A stretch of 64,000 nucleotides of DNA from Palsa-147 sp036513895 (GCA_036513895.1 DATBYF010000072.1:1-64000); one strand, 5' to 3'. Positions 17,570 through 25,725 are shown, counted from the first letter of the stretch. The notes: generated by a model from the sequence alone, not told the origin. Numbers and translations: made by a program.

Positions 17570-18574
17570 ATGAATAAAATTGCGATTATCGGCGCCGGAA
17601 GCTGGGGAACGGCGCTCGCAATCGTGCTCGCGCGCAGCAACAAGCGGCATACTATTTCGCTTTGGGCGCATGAGCCGGAAATCGTCGAGTCCGTGCGCGC
17701 GCGCCACGTGAATGACATTTTCCTGCCTGGATTCGAATTGCCGGAAGCCGTTTCTTCCACCGGCGACATTGCCGAGGCGGTTGCCGGCGCGGGAATTGTT
17801 ATCGGCGTGATGCCGTCGCAGCACGCGCGGGAACTCTACTCGCAAATCCTGCCCCATATTTCGCCGGGTACGGCAATTGTCAGCGCCACGAAAGGACTGG
17901 AGCCGGAATCGCTTCTGCGAATGAGCGAAGTTATCGCTCAAACGGGCGCTCGCATAACAGGGCTCCGCGTCGCGGCGATGTCTGGGCCGTCGTTCGCCCG
18001 GGAGGTTGCCCGCGGAGATCCGACAGCCATCGTCATTGCCTCGAAGGATGCCGCTCTCGCCGCTGAGGTGCAGGAAGCGTTTTCCGGTCCGACATTTCGG
18101 CTGTATACGAATTCGGATATCACGGGTGTTGAGCTGGGCGGCGCGATCAAGAATGTCATTGCCATCGCCGCGGGCGTTACCGAAGGCCTCGGCTTCGGCC
18201 ACAATACGCTCGCCGCGCTCATCACTCGTGGGCTCGCGGAGATGAGCCGCCTGGGCATCGCGCTCGGCGGCAAACAGGAGACGATGGCGGGACTCGCGGG
18301 GATGGGCGACCTCGTTCTTACCTGCACCGGAGCGCTTAGCCGCAACCGCAGCGTCGGAGTCGAACTTGGCAGAGGCCGCAAACTCGACGAAATCATCGGC
18401 TCCATGCGCATGGTCGCCGAAGGCGTGCCAACCACCGCTGCCGCCCAAATGCTTGCTCGCCGCATGGGCATCGAAATGCCGATCACTCAACAGATGCACG
18501 CGGTGCTCTACGAGGGTCGTTCCCCGCGCGAGGCCATCCGCGAGCTCATGGAGCGCCGGCTGAAAGGCGAGTAA
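17570..18574 (+). CDS. gpsA: NAD(P)-dependent glycerol-3-phosphate dehydrogenase
   Basis: 334 residues, full length. N-terminal Rossmann motif IIGAGSWGTALA, then SATKGLEPES, AAMSGPSFAREVARG, the catalytic Lys in ELGGAIKNVIAIAAG, and GLAGMGDLVLTCTG near the C-terminus. It reduces dihydroxyacetone phosphate to sn-glycerol-3-phosphate for membrane lipid synthesis. It is the last gene of the rimO-to-gpsA rightward series. Confidence 0.97.
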   Translation: MNKIAIIGAGSWGTALAIVLARSNKRHTISLWAHEPEIVESVRARHVNDIFLPGFELPEAVSSTGDIAEAVAGAGIVIGVMPSQHARELYSQILPHISPGTAIVSATKGLEPESLLRMSEVIAQTGARITGLRVAAMSGPSFAREVARGDPTAIVIASKDAALAAEVQEAFSGPTFRLYTNSDITGVELGGAIKNVIAIAAGVTEGLGFGHNTLAALITRGLAEMSRLGIALGGKQETMAGLAGMGDLVLTCTGALSRNRSVGVELGRGRKLDEIIGSMRMVAEGVPTTAAAQMLARRMGIEMPITQQMHAVLYEGRSPREAIRELMERRLKGE

Positions 18575-18774
18575 TTCAAGCTCGAGGGGCGGCTCGCTGG
18601 TCAATTCCATTTCGGGACGTACGCCGTTCCAATTCGGAATTTTGCGAACAAACTTCGCCAACAATGTCATTGATCGCAAAGCCTTTGCTTAACGTTCCTC
18701 TTTTGGAAAAGAAACTGCTCCACCCTCGCCCGTTCGTGCAAATGAGTTTGTCCTCGGGCCGAAAGGAACGGTAT

Positions 18775-19371
18775 ATGGGTCGCCGCCAACCGTCTTTGTG
18801 GAATTTTCTCGAACTGCATAAAGCTCCAATCGATGACGGTGCGCGGCAGGCTTGGAGTCGCGAACAATTGGTCAATTCTGAATTGTTGGTAATGATGGAG
18901 CGTATCGCCGACGAGGTGAATACAAGAGCCCGAGGCCTGGTGATCGACGTTCAGACTTACCTTGCGCCCGAACCGCTTGTACGAAGCTTCAGTTTTAAGA
19001 AGGGCGACAAGGACTTCGCTTTGCAGTTGGAGAGCTGGGGGCCGAGTCCCGCCGTGGCTTTCATCATGCGGCAGTGGAGAGGCCCGTTACTGTTGGGTCC
19101 CTTCGGTTGGATCTTGCGTCTGCTTGGGGTTCAGGAATACGTGATGAACATTAAGTATAGGTCGCCGGTTGCAGTGCAGCACGTGACCGAGGCCGAAGTG
19201 GAAAAATGGTTTACCTATTTGATTTCTGGATTTGATCGCGCGTTTGCGCCCTTCGGCTTCCGGCAACGACATTTCCTCGCTTTGACGCACGGAAGTTCAG
19301 CCGAAATGGACTGGCGAAGCTCGATTCCATCGGTTCAGGGAGGCCGCAAGAGCAGTCAACAGCGATCGTAG
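18775..19371 (+). CDS. Conserved-looking protein of unknown function
   Basis: 198 residues from ATG 18775, chosen because AAGGA lies 7 bases ahead; an upstream in-frame ATG (18664) has no ribosome site. I do not recognise a family. The protein is soluble apart from one short hydrophobic stretch (LLLGPFGWILRLLG, residues about 104-117). It holds paired Trp/Arg residues (QWRGPLLL) and an aromatic-rich C-terminal third. It is convergent with the histidine kinase gene next to it, 13 bp apart, and is the first gene beyond the core operon, at the edge of the signalling island. Confidence 0.55.
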   Translation: MGRRQPSLWNFLELHKAPIDDGARQAWSREQLVNSELLVMMERIADEVNTRARGLVIDVQTYLAPEPLVRSFSFKKGDKDFALQLESWGPSPAVAFIMRQWRGPLLLGPFGWILRLLGVQEYVMNIKYRSPVAVQHVTEAEVEKWFTYLISGFDRAFAPFGFRQRHFLALTHGSSAEMDWRSSIPSVQGGRKSSQQRS

Positions 19372-19384
19372 GACCATGATGAGC

Positions 19385-20128
19385 TCAAATCGCCTGAGGA
19401 CCGAGATTGAGCCTAGCCGTGAAGTGAAACGTTGATCCAATTCCAACTTCGCTTTCGACCCAAATTCGGCCACCCATAGAGTTAACCAAGCACTTTGAAA
19501 TCGGTAACCCGAGGCCCATCCGCCCAAACTTGAGAATGGAAGTCGAACTCTCGCGCAATTGAGTGTCGAAAATCAGCTGATGTAGCTCATTCGGAATTCC
19601 TATTCCCGTATCACGAACAGCAAAATGGACGATAGCGTAACCATCGGTTTCCGTCTCTTTCCACACTTCGACTACAATTTCTCCGCGGACTGTAAACTTG
19701 AGGGCGTTTCCCAACAGGTTAACAAGAATCTGTCTTAGTCGAAAAGGGTCGCCCACCACCAAACTCGGTACGCCTGATTTGATCGTCAATCGGAGCTCGA
19801 GGCCTTTGCTTTTTCCCTTGATGGTAAACATCTTCATCATCTCTATGAGCGTCTTCCGCAAATCGTAGGCAATGACGTTAACGGGAAGATTGCCATCCTC
19901 TATATGGACAATATCCGTAATGTCGCCAGTGATCGCAAGCAGCGCCCAGGCTGAGGCCCTTGCGTTATAAAGGTATTGGGCTTGCTCTGACGTTAGGCCA
20001 GAATCAAGCGCGAGTTCGATCATCTCGATAATCCGATTTATGGGTCTTAGAATTTCACGGCTCATGTGTTCCAGAAGTTCGCCCTTCGTACGGTTTGCGT
20101 TCTTTGCGTCTACCCGCGCGGGATTCAT
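19385..20128 (-). CDS. Sensor-kinase-like protein lacking the phospho-acceptor histidine
   Basis: 247 residues. The H-box region reads MSREILRPINRIIEM where kinases have MSHEIRTP: the phospho-accepting His is Arg (CGT codon, about 20065-20067). The ATP-binding domain looks whole: N box LLGNALKFT, G1 DTGIGIP, G2 GLGLPISK. No sensor or membrane domain precedes the short dimerisation helix. It may bind ATP and act as a decoy, scaffold or phosphatase. It follows the sigma-54 activator gene closely. A nine-codon reading frame with a strong GAGGAGG ribosome site ends two bases before its ATG, which itself has only a weak site, so translation is likely coupled. Confidence 0.82.
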   Translation of the reverse strand: MNPARVDAKNANRTKGELLEHMSREILRPINRIIEMIELALDSGLTSEQAQYLYNARASAWALLAITGDITDIVHIEDGNLPVNVIAYDLRKTLIEMMKMFTIKGKSKGLELRLTIKSGVPSLVVGDPFRLRQILVNLLGNALKFTVRGEIVVEVWKETETDGYAIVHFAVRDTGIGIPNELHQLIFDTQLRESSTSILKFGRMGLGLPISKCLVNSMGGRIWVESEVGIGSTFHFTARLNLGPQAI

Positions 20129-20130
20129 CT

Positions 20131-20160
20131 CTAGAGCGCTCTCGCACTTTCGTTTGCCAT
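20131..20160 (-). CDS. Possible nine-codon leader peptide before the kinase-like gene
   Basis: ATG at 20158-20160 opens MANESARAL and stops at 20131-20133. CCTCCTC on the plus strand (20169-20175) gives it a GAGGAGG ribosome site at 8-base spacing, far better than that of the kinase start two bases beyond the stop. In the kinase frame the same DNA also reads plausible helix sequence, so a frameshift joining the two is the alternative. Confidence 0.3.
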   Translation of the reverse strand: MANESARAL

Positions 20161-20163
20161 TGC

Positions 20164-21171
20164 CTATACCTCCTCGACTAGTTCCAAGCTCAGAGGTGAA
20201 TTCGCAAGCTTGGAATCTGCGGAGTACTCTTTGAGCTTGCGGTAGAGGGTGGTTTTACCCACGCCCAAAAGACGCGCAGCAGCTGGCTTATTTCCTCCGG
20301 TTTCACGCAAGGCGTGCAGGATGGCACGACGCTCAAGATCCGACAGACAGATGCAATCGTTGGTATTGGGGGGCGATGCGTACGCGGGAATATAGGCGAG
20401 GTCGATCGGCGTCAAAACGCACTCGGTGCTCAGAGCTACCGCGCATTCGATAACGTTTTCCAATTCGCGGACGTTGCCTGGCCAATCGTAGGCCATTAAT
20501 TGCTGCAATGCGTCATCTGAGATCGCACGGGCGGGATGCAGGGCGTCGGAGAATTTCTTGAGAAAAAAGGCCACCAGTAATGGGATATCAGCTTTTCGCT
20601 CACGCAGGCCAGGAAGTTGGATCCGTACCACGTTCAATCGAAAGTACAAATCCTGACGAAACGTTTTTTCCCGAACTCCCGCTTCAAGATTTCGATTCGT
20701 AGCAGCGATAATCCGAACATTAATTGGTATTCGATTCGTGGACCCCACGGGCCTTATCTCATGTTCTTGCAATACCCGTAGCAACTTGGCCTGCAAGATT
20801 GTTGGAAGCTCACCAATCTCATCAAGAAATATCGTTCCTTCGTCTGCGCTCTGGATAAGGCCCAATTGTGAGTGGTCTGCGCCCGTGAACGCGCCTTTGA
20901 CGTGCCCAAATAGCTCGGACTCTATCAACGTGGGCGTCAGTGCCGAACAATCAACGGGGACGAATTCTTTCTCGCAACGCGATCCGGTAAAGTGAATTGC
21001 CCGTGCCACCAATTCCTTTCCCGTCCCAGTTTCGCCCAGGAGCATAACTGGAGAAGTGCTCTGGCTAAGCTTTCCAATTAGCGCATAGAGGAAGCGCATC
21101 GGGGCGGAATCTCCGACCAATCCAGCAAATCCCGGGTCTCCGCTCAATTCGGCCGAATGAACGCAATTCAT
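20164..21171 (-). CDS. Sigma-54 dependent transcriptional activator without receiver domain
   Basis: 335 residues from ATG 21169-21171 (GCGGGA upstream); a TTG at 21231 is the alternative. The AAA+ domain has Walker A GETGTGKE (46-53), the sigma-54 contact loop GAFTGA (93-98), Walker B GTIFLDEIGEL and the arginine region RQDLYFRLNVVRIQLPGLRER. A Fis-type helix-turn-helix closes the protein (KPAARLLGVGKTTLYRKLKE). Only about 20 residues precede the AAA+ domain, so there is no receiver, GAF or PAS input; control would have to come from another protein, with the neighbouring kinase-like or Crp-type proteins as candidates. Confidence 0.9.
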   Translation of the reverse strand: MNCVHSAELSGDPGFAGLVGDSAPMRFLYALIGKLSQSTSPVMLLGETGTGKELVARAIHFTGSRCEKEFVPVDCSALTPTLIESELFGHVKGAFTGADHSQLGLIQSADEGTIFLDEIGELPTILQAKLLRVLQEHEIRPVGSTNRIPINVRIIAATNRNLEAGVREKTFRQDLYFRLNVVRIQLPGLRERKADIPLLVAFFLKKFSDALHPARAISDDALQQLMAYDWPGNVRELENVIECAVALSTECVLTPIDLAYIPAYASPPNTNDCICLSDLERRAILHALRETGGNKPAAARLLGVGKTTLYRKLKEYSADSKLANSPLSLELVEEV

Positions 21172-21211
21172 TTTATCCCGCTCAACAGGCCGTTCGATCC
21201 TTCCAGGCGTT

Positions 21212-21880
21212 TTAGTGAAGGCTTTTTGCAAGTTCAGCTAGCATTCTGGGCTGCCGTAAAACGATTTGTTTTCGATGTTTCGTTAACGCCCCTTGCCGCT
21301 CCCAGTCACTCAGGATCCGGCTTATGGTGTAGATCGTCGTCCCCGCTAGATCGGAAAGATCTCGTGCGCTGACGCTTTCGAGAACTACGAGTCCATTGTT
21401 CGTTCTTTGTCCAATTTTTCGTTCCAACAAAGCCAATGCCCATGCGACGCGTCTCTCGACGGGCTGCGTGGTCAGATGAACATATGTTTCTTGTAGTTCT
21501 TCCAGATGACGGACTGCGATCCACAGAACGTTTAATGAAATTTGCCGATTGGACTCGATCAGCCGGGTCATTGTGGATCTGTTCCAGACGACGGCCCGGC
21601 TTTCTTCCTGTGCTTCGGCAGACGCACTGTGATTTGAAATCGAGAGCACAGTCCGGAGCCCAAAGACACTGCCAGGGGATACAATGCGCAACAAAGCTTG
21701 ACGTCCGCTGCCGGTTGATTGGTACAGCTTCACCCTTCCCGCATTGAGTAAATGCAATCCACTGGGTGACTCTCCTTCGTGGAAAAAAAAGCTCCCGGGC
21801 TGCCGCGTCAGCCAATCCCCGCAGTTTATGCAAGACTTAACTTCGACGGCCGATAATCCCTTGAATAAGTCCGGTGTCAG
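21212..21880 (-). CDS. Crp/Fnr-family transcription regulator with apparent CTG start
   Basis: The frame carries a cyclic-nucleotide-binding fold and a C-terminal winged helix (SARDLSDLAGTTIYTISRIL). The first usual start, TTG 21757, would cut into the fold; upstream the same frame continues with family-like sequence (TPDLFKGLSAVEV, then SFFFHEGESPSG) for 41 residues. No ATG, GTG or TTG occurs before the stop at 21893-21895. CTG at 21878-21880 has GAGAGG eight bases ahead and would give a normal 222 residues. Cys17 and Cys20 (CINC) are the only cysteines. The recognition helix has TISR like Fnr. Alternatives: TTG start with a shortened fold, or an indel. Confidence 0.75.
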   Translation of the reverse strand: MTPDLFKGLSAVEVKSCINCGDWLTRQPGSFFFHEGESPSGLHLLNAGRVKLYQSTGSGRQALLRIVSPGSVFGLRTVLSISNHSASAEAQEESRAVVWNRSTMTRLIESNRQISLNVLWIAVRHLEELQETYVHLTTQPVERRVAWALALLERKIGQRTNNGLVVLESVSARDLSDLAGTTIYTISRILSDWERQGALTKHRKQIVLRQPRMLAELAKSLH

Positions 21881-21980
21881 CGTTGGATCCTCTCAAGCTT
21901 TCGTTTGCCGATGTTTACCAACACTTAATTTTATTTGCGCGGTTCGAAACATATGTTGTACGTAAGGGAACTGATTGTCG

Positions 21981-22016
21981 TTGCGCTGGAGCAAATCGCT
22001 AGTTGCGCTGGTGCAA
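21981..22016. promoter_or_regulatory. Two tandem 14-bp Crp/Fnr-shaped palindromes
   Basis: TTGCGCTGGAGCAA (21981-21994) and TTGCGCTGGTGCAA (22003-22016) share the layout TTGC-N6-GCAA and are exactly 22 bp, two helical turns, apart. The length and half-site spacing match Crp/Fnr-family boxes (TTGAT-N4-ATCAA). They lie 101-136 bp ahead of the Crp-type start and about 335 bp ahead of the MHYT kinase. The rest of the 470-bp gap (21881-22351) shows no other clear signal. Confidence 0.5.
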
Positions 22017-22351
22017 ATTGCCAGCGAGAATGGTTCGACCCGGTCGGTCTTAACCGCGCGCGAGAAGTCGCGTGTTGTCCCGTTTTTCGCAAAGTCCTGT
22101 CGCGGGTATTGCAACGCTCCATATTCACTTGAGAAGTTATGGCGCTTCAATACCGCGAATTGCATAGAGTGGTTCACTACGAAACTATTTCAGAGGTGGG
22201 CTGTTACCGAGTCGTAGAACTGCGTACGTAGATGAGCGTATTATGTGGTTTGTCTCATATCATGATTCTGACTAACTAGAGCAGTCGTTCCCCGAAGTAC
22301 CACAGGCAACCGGTTGAGTGCGCATCTTGCACGATCTGGAGGAGGGCGCCA

Positions 22352-23911
22352 TTGGGCCACATCGGGGCACCTCTTGTAGGTTCTTACGACTACGGCGAGG
22401 TCGTTCGCTCGATACTAATCGCCTTTGCCGCTTCCTATGCCGCACTTGATCTTGGCGGACGTGTGACTGCGGCGCGCGGTTGGACTCGAGCCGCCTGGCT
22501 GACTGGTGGCGCCATTGCGATGGGCATCGGCATCTGGGCGGTGCACTTCAAAGGGATGCTGGCGCTCCGCTTGCCGGTTACAGTGGACTATTACTGGCCC
22601 ACAACTCTGGTGTCACTCGTTATCGCTGTCCTTGCGTCCGCGATTGCACTCTATATAGCGACTCAAAAAAAAATGGGGCCAGTTCGGCTGTGGACTGGCG
22701 GCCTCATCATGGGCGGCGGCGTCGCAGCCATGCATTACGTTGGCATGGCCGCCATGCGATTGGCGGCGGTAACCCGCTTTGACCCTCTACTCGTGGCCCT
22801 GTCAGTTGTGCTTGCGATCTTGTTTTCGTTTCTCGCGCTGGTGTTCACTTTCGACTACCGCGAAGATTTCAGGGGAACCACTTTGGCCAAGGTCAGCAGC
22901 GCAGCCTTGATGGGTTTCGCCATTTCCCTGATGCATTACAGTGGCATGGCCGCAGTCACCTTCCTCCCCGCTGCTCTGTACCCGAACTTGTCGCACACTG
23001 TCAGCGTCTCCCGGCTCGGAAGCTATGGACTTTTTATTGCTACCTTTCTTGTCCTCGGCACAGCCATCTTGGGGTCATCGGCGGATAGGCAGGCGCGTGC
23101 GCAAGTCCTGCGACTCAACGAAAGACTCGAGCAACGTGTCGTCGAGCGCACCAGACAACTTACAGCCGCCAACGAAGAGCTTCGCAGGGAATTTGCCGAA
23201 CGTGTGCAAGCCGAGGAGGAACTGCAGCGCCTTTCGGGCAAGCTCCTCCGCTTGCAGAACGAGGAGCGGCGCAAGATCGCCCGGGATTTGCACGATTCTA
23301 CCGGGCAAAACCTCGTCGCCTTGGCAACAATGCTGGGGCAACTCCGTGTCTCGCTTCCTTCGGATGATCGAAAATCACGAACCATTCTTTCTGAGTGTAA
23401 GGAGTTGGTTGAACAGTGCATTCGTGAAATCCGCACGCTTTCTTATTTGTTGCACCCGCCGGTCTTGGATCAGTCTGGACTAGCAGACGCGATTCATGAC
23501 TATGTGAACGGCTTCACTCAACGAAGTGGAATTCCCGTGGATTTGGAGCTATCAGCGGATGTCGGCCGGATGGCGCGAGATGTCGAGTTGGCTTTATTTC
23601 GAGTGGTGCAAGAAGCCCTGACGAACATCCAGCGCCATTCCGGAAGCCAGCGGGCCAAGATACGCCTTGTTCGCAACTTAAATCTGACGCTGGAAATCGG
23701 CGACCTTGGTCGCGGAGTTTCCGCCAGTCTAAAGCAAGAGAAAGACGAGCCCGGGTTCAAAGTCGGCGTCGGCATCCCCAGCATGCAGGAACGAGTGAAA
23801 TTGATCGGCGGACGATTTGAAATTGTTTCCACGAGTCACGGCACAACGGTGCGCGTAATGGCACCCCTTGGTGGTGACGAACATGAAAAAACTTCGAATT
23901 CTCGTGGCTGA
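22352..23911 (+). CDS. MHYT-domain membrane histidine kinase (NarX-type transmitter)
   Basis: 519 residues from TTG 22352, with GGAGGAGGG just upstream. Seven membrane segments carry three MHYT-type motifs: VHFKGM (His65), MHYVGM (His128) and MHYSGM (His195). A coiled coil (about 250-295, VVERTRQLTAANEELR) leads to a HisKA_3 H-box EERRKIARDLHDSTGQN with His314, then a HATPase_c domain (EALTNIQRHSG, GVGIPSMQERV). MHYT domains are proposed to sense O2, CO or NO through a bound metal; the first motif here departs from consensus. The response regulator overlaps its 3' end. Confidence 0.9.
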   Translation: MGHIGAPLVGSYDYGEVVRSILIAFAASYAALDLGGRVTAARGWTRAAWLTGGAIAMGIGIWAVHFKGMLALRLPVTVDYYWPTTLVSLVIAVLASAIALYIATQKKMGPVRLWTGGLIMGGGVAAMHYVGMAAMRLAAVTRFDPLLVALSVVLAILFSFLALVFTFDYREDFRGTTLAKVSSAALMGFAISLMHYSGMAAVTFLPAALYPNLSHTVSVSRLGSYGLFIATFLVLGTAILGSSADRQARAQVLRLNERLEQRVVERTRQLTAANEELRREFAERVQAEEELQRLSGKLLRLQNEERRKIARDLHDSTGQNLVALATMLGQLRVSLPSDDRKSRTILSECKELVEQCIREIRTLSYLLHPPVLDQSGLADAIHDYVNGFTQRSGIPVDLELSADVGRMARDVELALFRVVQEALTNIQRHSGSQRAKIRLVRNLNLTLEIGDLGRGVSASLKQEKDEPGFKVGVGIPSMQERVKLIGGRFEIVSTSHGTTVRVMAPLGGDEHEKTSNSRG

Positions 23912-24551
23912 CGACCACGGATTGGTGCGGCGCGGCGCACGGGCGATCCTCGACTCCCAACGTGGCTGGAAAGTGGTTGCCGAGGCAACGGATGGCGCAG
24001 AGGCGGTCGAAAAGGCAAAAATGCTGAAGCCTGACGTCGCCATACTCGATATCAGCATGCCCAAACTCGATGGAATTGAGGCAGCACGTCAAATCCGAGA
24101 GGCGGTCCCGAAAGCCAAAGTTCTTGTCCTCACGATGCACGAATCGGACCAGATGCTACGAAAGGCATTGGACGCAGGAGCCAGCGGGTACCTTTTGAAA
24201 TCCGATCTCACGGACTACCTCACAAAGGCAGTGTTCGCCATCTGTGAAGGAAAGCGGTTCCTCACCCCCAAAGTATCCGACATCGTCCTGGACGGATTTC
24301 TCAACGCGAAAACCCGGCGCCAGCGAGGGGAGCGAGCAACCACCCGAACGACTCCTCGTGAGATCGAAATCATTCGCCTCTTGGCGGAGGGTAAGTCAAA
24401 CAAGGAGATCGCCGTGCTCCTGGGGATCACAATCAGGACTGTCGAGACGCATCGATCCAAGATCATGCTCAAGCTCGGCCTACATTCTCTCGCCGAGCTT
24501 ATTCACTACGCGATGCGTAACGAAATAATCGCCCCAGACGCATACAGGTAA
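23883..24551 (+). CDS. NarL/FixJ-family response regulator
   Basis: 222 residues from ATG 23883, overlapping the kinase gene by 29 bp; a GTG twelve bases earlier is possible. The receiver has Asp10, Asp11, the phospho-acceptor Asp56 (AILDISMP), Thr84 and Lys106 (YLLKSD). The LuxR-type helix-turn-helix spans about 150-210 (TPREIEIIRLLAEGKSNKEI, then TVETHRSKIMLKL). It is plainly the partner of the MHYT kinase. Likely targets are not visible, though the Crp-type and sigma-54 genes lie across the divergent gap. Confidence 0.95.
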   Translation: MKKLRILVADDHGLVRRGARAILDSQRGWKVVAEATDGAEAVEKAKMLKPDVAILDISMPKLDGIEAARQIREAVPKAKVLVLTMHESDQMLRKALDAGASGYLLKSDLTDYLTKAVFAICEGKRFLTPKVSDIVLDGFLNAKTRRQRGERATTRTTPREIEIIRLLAEGKSNKEIAVLLGITIRTVETHRSKIMLKLGLHSLAELIHYAMRNEIIAPDAYR

Positions 24552-24719
24552 AAGTTTGGATGTCGCGACGTTCGCGCGCCTCTGTTAATCGCGATGCTAC
24601 GTCTTTCGCCCGAAATCGAAAGCACAATTTCGTAAGATTTTCGCGCCCCAATCCCGCTGATTCCCCAGCACTTCCGCCAACCCTTACACACTGTGGATTT
24701 GCGGGCACGACCGCACACA

Positions 24720-24728
24720 TGATATAAT
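24720..24728 (+). promoter_or_regulatory. Extended -10 with perfect TATAAT, orphan
   Basis: TGATATAAT has the full TGn extension and consensus hexamer; TTGCGG lies 18 bp upstream as a partial -35. Transcription would begin near 24735 and enter the double hairpin, about 490 bp ahead of the next plausible gene. Confidence 0.5.
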
Positions 24729-25004
24729 GGGCCGTTTTAATTAACCTAACACTATGATAATTATACAGTTAACAGGGAGAAGACCGCCCGCAAACGGGCG
24801 ATGGGCGCCGATTGGCTTCCAAGCCACGGAATGCTACGCAAATTTACGGAGCCCAGTACTCAACCAAAAAGCAATTTCTAATCGAGACTGCAAATTATTA
24901 GAAACGTCCGTAACTCAAACAAAACAATCATCGGAGGTCATGTCTAATCGAGACAAAATAAGGGGGGCTTCGAGGCTCCGCAAAGTCCAAAAGGTCGAGA
25001 GAAA

Positions 25005-25031
25005 CCTCACCTCTGAAGAGGTGAGCTACAT
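25005..25031. repeat. Dispersed palindromic repeat A, copy 1
   Basis: A 27-bp sequence containing CTCACCTC-TGAA-GAGGTGAG followed by CTACAT. It is identical over all 27 bases to 26044-26070. Both copies are intergenic, and the palindrome would form an 8-bp hairpin. Confidence 0.7.
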
Positions 25032-25221
25032 AGGGCGCGGGGATTGTTGCGGGAAGCAAGCCAACGGAAGCGGCGCGGACTCGAACGAAACGCTGCTTCT
25101 GGTGCTCTGTGCCTGCGCTACAATCCCACTGTTGCGGAACTTCGGATTGGTAGTTCCGCGCCCGCGGCTGGCTGGGATGTGAATTACGAACACACTCGCA
25201 ATATTTGGAATTAGCACGCTG

Positions 25222-25698
25222 ATGAGCCTGGTGAGTTCTGGGGTGATCGCGCAGCGCTATGCCTGGCCGCGATTGCGAATGATGAACCGCGACCAAGCGC
25301 TCCGTGTGTTAGTGGCGCCACATATGTTTCTCCGTTTCATCGGACTCAGCTTTTTGGTTCCAGGGGTTGTCTCTCCCTCGCTGCCGGCAGCCTTCGCGGT
25401 TCCCGCGGCGTATGGAGATTTTGTCGCTGGCATCCTTGCCATCGCCGCGATGGTCGCGCTTTCACGAGGCGCATCGTGGGCCGTGGCGCTCGTATGGCTG
25501 TTTAATATTTGGGGCGCGGCTGACTTTTTATTTGCGGTTGTTCAAGCCTTACGCGTTCACATTGACGCTGGGGCGCTGGGAGCCGCGTTTTTCATTCCGA
25601 CGGCGATTGTGCCTCCCCTGCTGGTGACCCATGCCCTCATTTTTAGAGTACTCGTCGGGCGAGTTGCCGTCGGGCGAGTTCTCGTCCGGCCGAAATGA
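25222..25698 (+). CDS. Small membrane protein of unknown function
   Basis: 158 residues with four membrane segments (about 35-55, 63-83, 88-112 and 118-145). I do not recognise a family. The AVALVWLFNIWGAADFLFA segment recalls small uncharacterised bacterial membrane proteins. The last codons are a 15-bp tandem repeat (CGTCGGGCGAGTT at 25653-25665 and 25668-25680, a third partial copy after) encoding VGRV-type units, an oddity at the cytoplasmic or external tail. It stands alone between repeat-bearing gaps. Confidence 0.6.
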   Translation: MSLVSSGVIAQRYAWPRLRMMNRDQALRVLVAPHMFLRFIGLSFLVPGVVSPSLPAAFAVPAAYGDFVAGILAIAAMVALSRGASWAVALVWLFNIWGAADFLFAVVQALRVHIDAGALGAAFFIPTAIVPPLLVTHALIFRVLVGRVAVGRVLVRPK

Positions 25699-25725
25699 AC
25701 TTGTCGGGGCCCGTTAGCTTAATCA

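Larger units (their letters stand above)
24552..25221. other. Long intergenic region with promoter, hairpins and repeats
   Basis: No convincing gene. Past an extended -10 (24720-24728) there are two perfect hairpins: CGCCCG-CAAA-CGGGCG (24785-24800) and TGGCTT-CC-AAGCCA (24813-24826). TCTAATCGAGAC is repeated at 24877-24888 and 24943-24954, and a palindromic dispersed repeat lies at 25005-25031. An open frame of 142 codons crosses it but contains the repeat and has no ribosome site. A structured RNA or leader for the downstream membrane protein is possible. Confidence 0.4.

Noticed and set aside
18575..24720. Sigma-54 promoter (-24/-12) near the activator
   Set aside because: I found no GG-N10-GC site with good flanks around this island, so targets must be elsewhere or too degenerate to see.
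24780..24860. Resemblance to a cyclic di-GMP (GEMM) riboswitch
   Set aside because: ACGCAAA-N3-ACGG appears, but the usual GGCAAACC element and receptor stem are missing at the right spacing, so the match is probably chance.
24754..25182. Open reading frame of 142 codons
   Set aside because: It contains the 27-bp palindromic repeat A and the hairpin region, has no usable ribosome site at its start and no recognisable protein features; I treat it as non-coding.
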